Assembly: GCA_964523405.1 (NCBI GenBank)
Contig: CAZGAQ010000002.1
Coordinates: 186,001 to 250,000 of the forward strand
From: CAZGAQ01 sp964523405
Lineage (GTDB): Bacteria; Planctomycetota; Phycisphaerae; UBA1845; Fen-1342
DNA: 64,000 nt
Direction: 5' to 3'
Shown here: in pieces, positions 7,648 through 15,026 of the stretch
Layout: every line of letters begins with the position of its first letter
Position numbering within the stretch: the first letter of the stretch is position 1
Notes under the pieces: generated by a model
What the model saw: the letters and a program-made list of their open reading frames with translations, nothing else
Told to the model about the DNA's origin: nothing
Database searches by the model: none
Program-made: the position numbers and the translations under genes

Positions 7648-8967
7648 ATGACCAAGGACCCCCGGAAAGTCATCATTATGGGCGCCGCCGGGCGCGATTT
7701 TCACGATTTCAACACGTTCTGGCGGGACAATCCGAGTTACGAGGTGGTGGCCTTCACGGCCGCGCAGATCCCTGACATTCACGGGCGGGTGTATCCGCCG
7801 CTGCTGGCCGGGGCGCGCTATCCGGCGGGGATTCCGATTCACGCGGAGGAGCAACTGCCGGAGCTGATCAAGAAGCACAATGTCGACCTGGTGGCGATTG
7901 CGTATTCGGATCTGCCGCACGAAGTGGTGATGCACAAGGGCGCGCTGGTGAACGCGTGCGGAGCGGACTTCTGCATGCTGGGCTACCGCCACACCATGCT
8001 GAAGAGCACGAAGCCGGTGATTGCGGTGTGCGCGGTGCGGACGGGGTGCGGGAAGAGCCAGACGTCGCGCGCGGTCGTGCGGATTCTGAAGGCGGCGGGC
8101 AAGAAAGTCGCGGCCGTGCGGCACCCGATGCCCTATGGTGACCTGACGAAGCAGGTATGCCAGCGGTTCGCGGCGCTGTCGGACCTGGACCTGCACAAGT
8201 GCACGATCGAGGAGCGTGAGGAATACGAGCCGCACATCGAGGCGGGGAACATCGTCTACGCGGGCGTGGACTACGAGAAGATTCTGCGGGCGGCCGAGGC
8301 GGAGGCGGACGTCGTGCTGTGGGACGGCGGCAACAACGACATGCCGTTTTTCAAGCCGAACCTGTATATCACCGTCGTCGATCCGCACCGGCCGGGACAC
8401 GAGCGGGCGTATTACCCGGGCGAGACAAACCTGCGGATGGCGGACGTGCTCATCATGAACAAGGTGGACACGGCCAAGCCGGATCACGTGGAGCTGGTGC
8501 TGAAGAACATTGCGGACACGAATCCGCGGGCGACGCTGATCATGGCCAATTCTCCGGTGAGCGTGACGGAGCCGGCCCAGATCAAAGGCAAGCGCGTGCT
8601 GGTAGTCGAGGACGGGCCGACGCTCACGCACGGCGAGATGAAGTACGGGGCTGGGCACATTGCGGCGCGCAAGTTTGGCGCGGCGACGATTGTCGATCCG
8701 CGGCCGTACGCGGTGGGTTCGATCAAGGGCACGTTTGCGAAGTACACGCACGTGACCGACGTGTTGCCGGCGATGGGCTACGGCGACAAGCAGATGCGCG
8801 AGCTGGAGCAGACAATCAACGCGGTGCCGTGTGACCTGGTGCTGATCGGCACGCCGATCGATCTGGGCCGCATGCTGAAAATCAGCAAGCCGGCGCTGCG
8901 CGTGACCTACGAACTCGAGGAGCGCGAACCGGGTCAACTGGCGGCCGCGATTCGACGCGTGCTGTAG
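7648..8967 (+). CDS. cyclic 2,3-diphosphoglycerate synthetase-like P-loop protein
   Basis: A 439-residue protein of the COG2403 type (predicted GTPase / cyclic 2,3-diphosphoglycerate synthetase). It opens with a Rossmann-like strand KVIIMGAAGRDFHDFNTFWR and a first domain of about 125 residues. A P-loop VRTGCGKSQTSR follows, then VVLWDGGNNDMPF and the nucleotide-specificity-like IMNKVDTAKPD. The archaeal enzyme makes a cyclic diphosphoglycerate osmolyte; bacterial members have no established role that I know of. The next gene begins 57 nt on in the same direction and encodes a sugar kinase/nucleotidyltransferase, so a shared pathway is likely. The antisense frame of 594 codons over it is a GC shadow. 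Confidence 0.85.
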   Translation: MTKDPRKVIIMGAAGRDFHDFNTFWRDNPSYEVVAFTAAQIPDIHGRVYPPLLAGARYPAGIPIHAEEQLPELIKKHNVDLVAIAYSDLPHEVVMHKGALVNACGADFCMLGYRHTMLKSTKPVIAVCAVRTGCGKSQTSRAVVRILKAAGKKVAAVRHPMPYGDLTKQVCQRFAALSDLDLHKCTIEEREEYEPHIEAGNIVYAGVDYEKILRAAEAEADVVLWDGGNNDMPFFKPNLYITVVDPHRPGHERAYYPGETNLRMADVLIMNKVDTAKPDHVELVLKNIADTNPRATLIMANSPVSVTEPAQIKGKRVLVVEDGPTLTHGEMKYGAGHIAARKFGAATIVDPRPYAVGSIKGTFAKYTHVTDVLPAMGYGDKQMRELEQTINAVPCDLVLIGTPIDLGRMLKISKPALRVTYELEEREPGQLAAAIRRVL

Positions 8968-9024
8968 ACCGGTTACGCCCCCCCCCGCCGCCGGCGCCGT
9001 CCGCCGCGGCCGCGGAGCCACCGC

Positions 9025-10947
9025 ATGAAGCTGTTCGTCCCCGGGCGCATCTGCCTGTTCGGCGAGCATTCGGACTGGGCGGGCGCGTATCGGCGCAGCT
9101 ACGCCGAGTTGCCGAAGGGTTACACGATTATCTGCGGCACGAACCAGGGCGTGTACGCGGAGGTGAAGCCGCACCCGTCACAGCTGGTGCTGCGCTGCAC
9201 GCTGGACGACAGCGGGCGGCGTGAGACGTGCGCGCTGCCGATGGAGCGGACCGCGCTGTTGCGCGAGGCCGAGGCGGGCGGGTTCTTCTCGTACGCGGCG
9301 GGCGTGGCATACCAGGTGCTGACGCACTACCGCGTGCGCGGGCTGGAGATTGACAACTACGAGACGACGCTGCCCGTCAAGAAAGGGCTGTCGTCGTCGG
9401 CAGCGATCTGTGTGCTGGTCGCGCGGGCGTTCAACCGCGTGTACGACCTGAAGATGACGACGCGCGGGGAGATGGAGTACGCGTATCTCGGGGAGGTGAC
9501 GACGCCGTCGCGGTGCGGGCGCATGGATCAGGGGTGCGCGTACGGATCGCGGCCGATCCTGATGTCCTTCGACGGCGACCGGATTGACGTGACCGAGCTG
9601 AAGGTGCCGCGCAGCCTGTACTGGGTCATTGTGGACCTGTGCGCCGGCAAGGATACGAAGAAGATCCTGGCGGACCTGAACCGCTGCTATCCGTTCGCGG
9701 AGAACGACCAGCAGCGCGCGGTGCAGCAGTATCTAGGACCGATCAACGACCGGATCGTGCACGCCGCGGTCGACGCGATCACGAGCGGCGACGCGGAGCG
9801 GGTCGGGGCGTTGATGCGGGAGAGCCAAGTGGAGTTCGACCGGCACGTGGCGCCGGCGTGCGCAGCGCAGCTGATCGCGCCGGTGCTGCACAAGGTTTTG
9901 TCACACCCCCCGCTGCAGCCGCACGTGCTCGGCGGCAAGGGGGTGGGCTCGCAGGGTGATGGCACCGCGCAGTTCATCGTCCGCGACGCGGCCGCCCAAG
10001 AGAAGGTGGTCGAGATTCTCGCGCGGGACCTGCACCTCCCCTGCCTGAAGCTCGTGATCGAAGCCGGGCGGCGCGTGCGCAAGGCGGTGATTCCGGCCGC
10101 GGGTTTCGGGACGCGACTGTTCCCGGCGAGCAAGGGGATCAAGAAGGAGCTGTTCCCGGTGATCGACCGCACGGGGCGGGCGAAGCCGGTGATTCTGGCG
10201 ATCGTCGAGGAGGCGTTGTCGGCGGGCATCGAAGAGCTGGGCGTGATCATCCAGCCGGAGGATCAGGCGGTTTTTCAGGAGTTCTTCAACGTTCCGCCGC
10301 CGATCGAGCACTTCAACAAGCTGTCGCGCGAGAACCAGGCGTACGCGGATTATCTGCTGGACGTCGGGCGGCGGATCACCTGGATCCCGCAGGAACGGCA
10401 GGACGGTTTCGGGCACGCGGTGTACTGCGCGCACCGGTGGGTGGCCGGTGAGCCGTTCCTGCTGATGCTGGGCGACCACCTGTACGCATCCGAGACGGAC
10501 ACGTCGTGTGCGCGGCAGCTGCTCGACGTGTACGAGCGCGTGGGGCACAGCGTGGTCGGACTGAAGGTGACGCCGGCGGACCAGATTCGCAATTTCGGCT
10601 GTGTAGGCGGGGTGTGGGAGGAACCGCAGAGCGTGCTGTCGATCAGTGAATTCGCGGAGAAGCCCGAGGCGGACTATGCGGCCGAGCACCTGCGCGTGGA
10701 CGGGCTCGAAGCGGACCAGTATTTGACGATCTTCGGGCAATACGTCCTGGAGCCGGGGGTCTTCGAATACCTGGGCGAGCATATCCGGCACAATATCCGC
10801 GAGCGCGGCGAGTTTCAGTTGACGTCGTGCCTGGAGCGGCTGCGGCAGGAGCACGGGTTCACGGGGTACGTGGTGAAGGGGCGGCGGTTCGACATCGGGT
10901 TGCCGGATGCGTACCGGCAGACGCTCATTGAGTTTCGGGGGGCGTAG
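9025..10947 (+). CDS. bifunctional GHMP sugar kinase / sugar-1-phosphate nucleotidyltransferase
   Basis: A 640-residue fusion. Residues 1-350 are a GHMP kinase: GRICLFGEHSDWAG (galactokinase-like start), KKGLSSSAAICVLVARAFN (phosphate loop) and GGKGVGSQGDG (third motif). Residues 351-640 are a GalU-like nucleotidyltransferase: IPAAGFGTRLFPASKGIKKE, then MLGDHLY and FDIGLPDAYRQT. The order recalls salvage enzymes such as FKP, in which a free sugar is phosphorylated at C1 and then coupled to a nucleotide. The GalU-like half suggests UTP, but the sugar cannot be told by eye. A GGAG site lies about 8 nt before the ATG. It probably forms an operon with the preceding GTPase-like gene. Confidence 0.88.
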   Translation: MKLFVPGRICLFGEHSDWAGAYRRSYAELPKGYTIICGTNQGVYAEVKPHPSQLVLRCTLDDSGRRETCALPMERTALLREAEAGGFFSYAAGVAYQVLTHYRVRGLEIDNYETTLPVKKGLSSSAAICVLVARAFNRVYDLKMTTRGEMEYAYLGEVTTPSRCGRMDQGCAYGSRPILMSFDGDRIDVTELKVPRSLYWVIVDLCAGKDTKKILADLNRCYPFAENDQQRAVQQYLGPINDRIVHAAVDAITSGDAERVGALMRESQVEFDRHVAPACAAQLIAPVLHKVLSHPPLQPHVLGGKGVGSQGDGTAQFIVRDAAAQEKVVEILARDLHLPCLKLVIEAGRRVRKAVIPAAGFGTRLFPASKGIKKELFPVIDRTGRAKPVILAIVEEALSAGIEELGVIIQPEDQAVFQEFFNVPPPIEHFNKLSRENQAYADYLLDVGRRITWIPQERQDGFGHAVYCAHRWVAGEPFLLMLGDHLYASETDTSCARQLLDVYERVGHSVVGLKVTPADQIRNFGCVGGVWEEPQSVLSISEFAEKPEADYAAEHLRVDGLEADQYLTIFGQYVLEPGVFEYLGEHIRHNIRERGEFQLTSCLERLRQEHGFTGYVVKGRRFDIGLPDAYRQTLIEFRGA

Positions 10948-11047
10948 GGGTGGCGGCGCCGGGGGAAATCCAGGCACGCTGGAGGCGGTGCCCCTGGGCT
11001 ACTGCCGGCGGGCGCACCACGTAACATAAGGCCAAACGATGCCGGCG

Positions 11048-11098
11048 TTGGCCCAGCCTGCGCGAAGAGAAGCGCGTTCCGGCTTTGGCCCAGGCTGC
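11048..11098. repeat. paired repeat / hairpin between convergent genes
   Basis: TTGGCCCAGCCTGC (11048-11061) recurs with one change at 11085-11098. CAGCCTG (11054-11060) can also pair with CAGGCTG (11091-11097), and GCGC with GCGC inside that. Sitting between the converging ends at 10947 and 11112, it may work as a bidirectional terminator. No U-tract is present. Confidence 0.35.
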
Positions 11099-11111
11099 CC
11101 GGAGTGAAGCG

Positions 11112-13862
11112 TCAGGCGGCGTTGCCGTCGCCGATGAGGACGACCTGGGCCTGTTCGCGGCCGAGCCGCTGCGCCTCTTCCGTGCTGGCGGGGGCCGTGG
11201 TGAGGACCTTGGCCGTGGGGCCCGCGACGACCTGCCGCGCACGCTCGGCGGCGACTTCGGCGAACGCCGCCGAACCGTCGCGCGGGGCACTCGCGGCGTG
11301 GCCGTCGCCCGGCGCCACCCCCCCACTCACATGCAGCGTGCGGGTCGGGAAAGCGAATTCGATACCGAGGCGCTCGGCGAGGCGGATGATGTCGAGGAAC
11401 AGGCGGTGACGCTCGCGCAGCTCCGTGCCCCAGTCGGGCAGCTCGTGGAAGCAACTCAGCAGGATGTCGATCGAGGATTCGCCGAGTTTGGCAACGTAGA
11501 CGTAGAACTCCTCCTTGCGCGTGAAGGGGTGCTGGCGGATGATCTCGCGCACGCCCTCACAGAAGGCTTCGAGCTGCAGCGGCGGCGTGCCGTAGACGAC
11601 CGACAGCATGGTCTGCGTGCGGCGATAGCGGCGCCGGCCCATGTTGTTGATCGTCGCGATCATGATTTCCGAGTTGGGGATGATGAGCTGCGAGTCCTCG
11701 GAGGTGCGCAGCCGCGAGCTGCGCAGGCCGACCGACTCGATCGTGCCCTCGTGCGTGCCGATGCGCACCCAATCCCCCACCTGGAACGGGCGGTCGAGGA
11801 CGACGTTGACGGAGCCGAAGAAGTTTGCGATGGTGTCCTTGGCGGCAAAGGAAAACGCCAGACCGCCGATGCCCAGGCCGGCGAGCAGCGTGTTCACCTC
11901 GAAGCCCAGGACGCCGAGGATCATCGTGGCCCCCACCGCGACGATGACGACCTTGAGCGTCTTGCGCACCAGCGGCACGAGCACGTCGTTCAGCCGAGTC
12001 TCCCGACGCGCCGCCCGAGCCGCGGAGTAATCCGTCATCAAGTCGATCGACGCGTACAGAGCCCACGCTGCGGTCGCGACCATCACCAGCCGCATGGCCG
12101 GCCAGATCACGTTGACCACCCGCGCGCCGAGGTCCAGGAACTGGACGCCCCCCCACCATGTGGCGACCAGCGCGAGGACCGCAAGGGGCCGCACGGTTCC
12201 GGGGTCTACGCGGAATCCTGGCAGATTGTCCATGCCGCGCACGATGCGGCGCGCCACCCCAGGCAGGACCCGCAGTGCCAGGCGCTGGATGGCCACCCCC
12301 GCGAGCAGCACGAGCGCGACGCCGAGCCATTGCCAGTACTGCAGTCCCAGTGCCGTGCGCTTCAGGCTGGGCGCGATGATCTGCTCGCGCAGCCAGAGCG
12401 AGGGTAGCGAGAAGAACGAGATGCCGGGTTCGCCTCTGAACTCCTTGACCAGCGGCCGCGCCTCCCAGGCCGCGTAGAGCCGCTCGATCGACCGGACGGT
12501 CTCCTTGGTGAAGAGCCACTGCCCATTCTGCTCGCCGCCCGCCTGCCGCGCGAGCTCGACGCGCCCGAACTTGCTGGTCAGAAAGATGTACGGTCGCTCG
12601 GCGTCGGGGTCGTCGGAGATTTCCGCCAAGACGATCACGGCGTGGCGACGCATGATCAGCAAGAGCTTGCCGGCGAGCAAGGCGGCGCTGGACTCGCGCT
12701 CCGCAGCAGTCAGGCCGGACAGGTCGAGGCAGGCCACGGCGGCACGCAGGTCGCCCTCACTCATGGAGCGGAGGAATGTGTCCATGGTGGCACGCGCCGA
12801 ACGCAGATCGGCGGGCACGTTGGCGGCGCCGGGGCGCGGCGGTTCCGTGGCCTTGCGCGTGGCCAGCAACTGCTTGTGCATGGCCGGCACTTGCGCGACG
12901 GTCCGCGCGCTGAACTGCCAGCGTCCGTCCACCAGTTGCGCGAGAATAACGAGCAAGGGCTCCTGGCCAATCGTCAAAGCCGGCACATCCGGCTCGTCGG
13001 GCAGCTCTTCGAGTTTGAAGATGCCGTCGTCGAGGAAGCGCTGGAGAATCTCGCCAAGCTGCTCCGCGTATTCGACAGACTTCGCCTCGGCCGTATTCGG
13101 ATCGACGGCCGCGAAGTTCATGCAGTCAACGACGTCGATGTAGCGATCGGGGTTGCTGACCGCCTGCGAGAGGGAGACGAGGAAGTGCGTTACCAGCGCG
13201 CGCGGGGTACGCTGGGCCTCCACGACGGCCTCCGGGATCGGGGCTGACTCGGTTGCGGTCGTCGGGACGCTGGCGGCGGCGCTGGCCGCCTGGCTCTCGG
13301 CCAGCGCGTGCGCCACCTCGTACAAACGGGGGATTTCGGCAACCGTGGAGGGCGAGAAGCGCCAGACACGCTCGCGGCGTTCGAGCACCAAGAGCAACGG
13401 ATCGCGCCCCAGGACCTGCGTTTCCGCCGCCGGATCGTCCGGGACCTGAACGAGGTCGAGCGCACCGTCGCGGATGAGCTGGTGCACCAGCTCGCCGAGC
13501 TTGCGGGCGTACTCGCCGCCCTTGTCATGGGCCACGTCCTTGTCGACCAGACTGAAGTCCAGGCAGCTCACGGCGTCGGCCAGTCGTGCGGGATTGTCAT
13601 CGGCCTCGCGCAGTGCCGTGCGGAATACGTCGAGCAGTTTGAAGGGTGTCCGCAGCGGATTCGGGGGTTCGCTGGGCTGAGAGGCCTGCGTGGTCGGCGC
13701 CGACGTGGGCGTCGCCACCGGCCGGACGGCGGGCGTGCCCTGATCCGCAGCCGTGGGCGGCGAGGACGACACGGGTGCAGCGGACGCCTGCCCCCACGCG
13801 GCCACAGGCCACGCTACAGCGAGACTCAACAGGATTGCGTTCGCGATACGTCGCTTGTGCAT
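11112..13862 (-). CDS. MscS-family mechanosensitive channel with triplicated N-terminal domain
   Basis: A 916-residue inner-membrane channel. A signal peptide (residues 1-23) and a Ser/Pro/Thr linker precede three related blocks of about 120 residues (about 70-195, 215-345, 365-490). Each block starts with a helix and a xxAVxCLDxS-type motif and ends with a WxFSxxTVxxIP-type motif. Membrane helices follow from about residue 510. The pore helix is VNTLLAGLGIGGLAFSFAAK, and GSVNVVLDRPFQVGDWVRIG and PNSEIMIATINN mark the beta domain. Such channels release solutes on osmotic downshock. The open frame extends upstream to 14141, but ATG 13862 has GGAAG and a proper signal peptide. The extra domains may sense something in the periplasm (inference). 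Confidence 0.92.
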   Translation of the reverse strand: MHKRRIANAILLSLAVAWPVAAWGQASAAPVSSSPPTAADQGTPAVRPVATPTSAPTTQASQPSEPPNPLRTPFKLLDVFRTALREADDNPARLADAVSCLDFSLVDKDVAHDKGGEYARKLGELVHQLIRDGALDLVQVPDDPAAETQVLGRDPLLLVLERRERVWRFSPSTVAEIPRLYEVAHALAESQAASAAASVPTTATESAPIPEAVVEAQRTPRALVTHFLVSLSQAVSNPDRYIDVVDCMNFAAVDPNTAEAKSVEYAEQLGEILQRFLDDGIFKLEELPDEPDVPALTIGQEPLLVILAQLVDGRWQFSARTVAQVPAMHKQLLATRKATEPPRPGAANVPADLRSARATMDTFLRSMSEGDLRAAVACLDLSGLTAAERESSAALLAGKLLLIMRRHAVIVLAEISDDPDAERPYIFLTSKFGRVELARQAGGEQNGQWLFTKETVRSIERLYAAWEARPLVKEFRGEPGISFFSLPSLWLREQIIAPSLKRTALGLQYWQWLGVALVLLAGVAIQRLALRVLPGVARRIVRGMDNLPGFRVDPGTVRPLAVLALVATWWGGVQFLDLGARVVNVIWPAMRLVMVATAAWALYASIDLMTDYSAARAARRETRLNDVLVPLVRKTLKVVIVAVGATMILGVLGFEVNTLLAGLGIGGLAFSFAAKDTIANFFGSVNVVLDRPFQVGDWVRIGTHEGTIESVGLRSSRLRTSEDSQLIIPNSEIMIATINNMGRRRYRRTQTMLSVVYGTPPLQLEAFCEGVREIIRQHPFTRKEEFYVYVAKLGESSIDILLSCFHELPDWGTELRERHRLFLDIIRLAERLGIEFAFPTRTLHVSGGVAPGDGHAASAPRDGSAAFAEVAAERARQVVAGPTAKVLTTAPASTEEAQRLGREQAQVVLIGDGNAA

Positions 13863-14198
13863 GTTTCTTCCGGGGGTGCCGCACGCCCGCTCGGCCCCCC
13901 GCCGAGGAATCCCGATAACATACCGCCCCTGCGGGGCCACCTCAATGCGACGCGCCACACAGGGGAGGCCTTCGCCCAGCCATTTCGGGACCGCCGCGAC
14001 GTGCTGGGTGGACGCGTATCGACGTTGCGGTGAGGGTCCGATAGAATGTCGTGCGCCCGACATCGACGCAGATTCTTTCCGCGCGATGCGTCGGGCGCGC
14101 TGGCCAGGGAAGCTGGTGCAGCGCACCGGAGGCGTGTTCATGCGGAATGGGCATAGAATGCGCAGACGCTCTCGCCGGATCGCCTGCAGGAGGGCGAA
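13863..14198. other. intergenic region between divergent genes
   Basis: 336 bp with no supported gene. Two TAGAAT boxes face the plus strand (14042-14047 and 14154-14159). An 18-nt inverted repeat, ATGTCG and CGACAT around TGCGCC, occupies 14046-14063 just after the first box. Confidence 0.45.
14154..14159 (+). promoter_or_regulatory. -10 box (TAGAAT) for the lipoprotein gene
   Basis: One mismatch from TATAAT, 39 nt before the ATG at 14199. A start site near 14166 would give a leader of about 33 nt carrying the strong AGGAGGG ribosome site. No clear -35 element was found. Confidence 0.4.
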
Positions 14199-14576
14199 AT
14201 GAGCCCCACGCTAACCGCACGTTTCGCGCAGCTTGCGCTGCTGCTGGTACCGCTCGTCGTTGTGGCAGGCTGCCCATTCGATGCCACTTCCACCGCCAGC
14301 GTCCCGACTGGCACGTACTGGGTCGAGTATCACGACAGCGAATTGGCCGCTTACGTCCTGCCCGCGGCGCGCGGCGAGACGGGAAGCTGGGTAACGGTTC
14401 CGGCGAGTCAAGCCCCGGGGTGGTATACCGGCCCCGCGCTCTACGAACTCGGCGGCGACCTGACGTGGAAACGCCTCACGACGGACACGAGCCTGACGCT
14501 TGACGCCGTGCTGCAGACGTACGATGCGCCCCCTGTCCCGGAGACTCCCGTCACCGAGGCGCCAGCCGGCTCGTAG
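14199..14576 (+). CDS. small lipoprotein of unknown function
   Basis: A 125-residue protein with a type II signal peptide: hydrophobic stretch then lipobox VVAGC, so it should be lipidated on Cys26. The mature part is short, with aromatic strands TYWVEYHDSELAAY and WVTVPASQAPGW, and ends in a Pro/Glu/Thr-rich tail. AGGAGGG lies 5-6 nt before the ATG. No family was recognised. It faces another small lipoprotein gene on the opposite strand across a strong hairpin. Confidence 0.75.
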   Translation: MSPTLTARFAQLALLLVPLVVVAGCPFDATSTASVPTGTYWVEYHDSELAAYVLPAARGETGSWVTVPASQAPGWYTGPALYELGGDLTWKRLTTDTSLTLDAVLQTYDAPPVPETPVTEAPAGS

Positions 14577-14665
14577 GATTGGTTTCCCCTGCCAGTCGCA
14601 GCGAGTATTGGTCCGGACGCCTGCGCAAGCGCGCGCTGGCGGCGGACCGTCAGAACACGCCTCCG

Positions 14666-14682
14666 GCCCCCTCACAGGGGGC
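14666..14682. terminator. hairpin between convergent lipoprotein genes
   Basis: GCCCCC (14666-14671) pairs with GGGGGC (14677-14682) around TCACA. It sits between the two converging stops (14576 and 14688). It is a perfect 6-bp GC stem with a 5-nt loop and no U-tract on either strand, so terminator function is inferred. Confidence 0.5.
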
Positions 14683-14687
14683 GGCGA

Positions 14688-14855
14688 TCACGCGGCGGAA
14701 CCGGTTGCGCTCTGCAGCAGTTGCCGCAGCGCGGCTCCCATAACCTGAGTCACCGCAGACTGTAGCATCGACAGGGCCAGATCGGTGACGCAGGCACTGA
14801 GCTGCAACAGGACCGCCCCGGACGCGACCAGTGCCATCCACTTCCACGTCTTCAT
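14688..14855 (-). CDS. very small lipoprotein (55 residues)
   Basis: Read directly from the minus strand: ATG at 14855, stop at 14688. The protein starts MKTWKWMALVASGAVLLQLS, ends its signal at the lipobox LSAC (Cys22), and has a mature part of only 34 residues that forms one amphipathic helix (LALSMLQSAVTQVMGAAL). GGAGA lies about 7 nt upstream and a good promoter farther up. The signal peptide, lipobox, ribosome site and promoter together make this more than chance despite its length. It could be a membrane-associated helix peptide. Function unknown. Confidence 0.65.
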   Translation of the reverse strand: MKTWKWMALVASGAVLLQLSACVTDLALSMLQSAVTQVMGAALRQLLQSATGSAA

Positions 14856-14914
14856 CGCTCTCTCCGCTTTAGCGCTAACCGTTGATGGTTCGATCTGTCC
14901 ATCCAGCGAGAGGC

Positions 14915-14942
14915 ACTATAGCGGTCCGAGTGGCCGGCACAA
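14915..14942 (-). promoter_or_regulatory. promoter for the small lipoprotein, with operator-like palindrome in the leader
   Basis: On the minus strand, TTGTGC (14942-14937), a 16-nt spacer and TATAGT (14920-14915). Transcription would start near 14907, giving a leader of about 50 nt. That leader holds a perfect 10-bp palindrome, TTAGCGCTAA (14869-14878), between start site and ribosome site, a possible operator. The promoter stands back to back with the plus-strand one at 14960. Confidence 0.55.
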
Positions 14943-14959
14943 GCCGCGCGGGCGGAAAC

Positions 14960-14987
14960 TTGATCGCCGCCGGCCGGTCGAGATAAT
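14960..14987 (+). promoter_or_regulatory. promoter for the phosphodiesterase/glycosidase pair
   Basis: TTGATC (14960-14965), a 16-nt spacer and GATAAT (14982-14987) precede the ATG at 15027. The start site would be near 14994, leaving about 32 nt of leader with GGGATGAGG as a loose ribosome site. Confidence 0.55.
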
Positions 14988-15026
14988 GCCTCGACACGGT
15001 CCGGCCACGCGCCGGGATGAGGCTGA

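Noticed and set aside
7390..9174. 594-codon open frame on the minus strand
   Set aside because: Antisense to the cDPG-synthetase-like gene, Arg/His-rich, no domain; long shadow frames are expected at this GC content.
14042..14063. TAGAAT box followed by an inverted repeat
   Set aside because: No gene starts within a usable distance and no -35 was seen; mentioned only in the intergenic entry.
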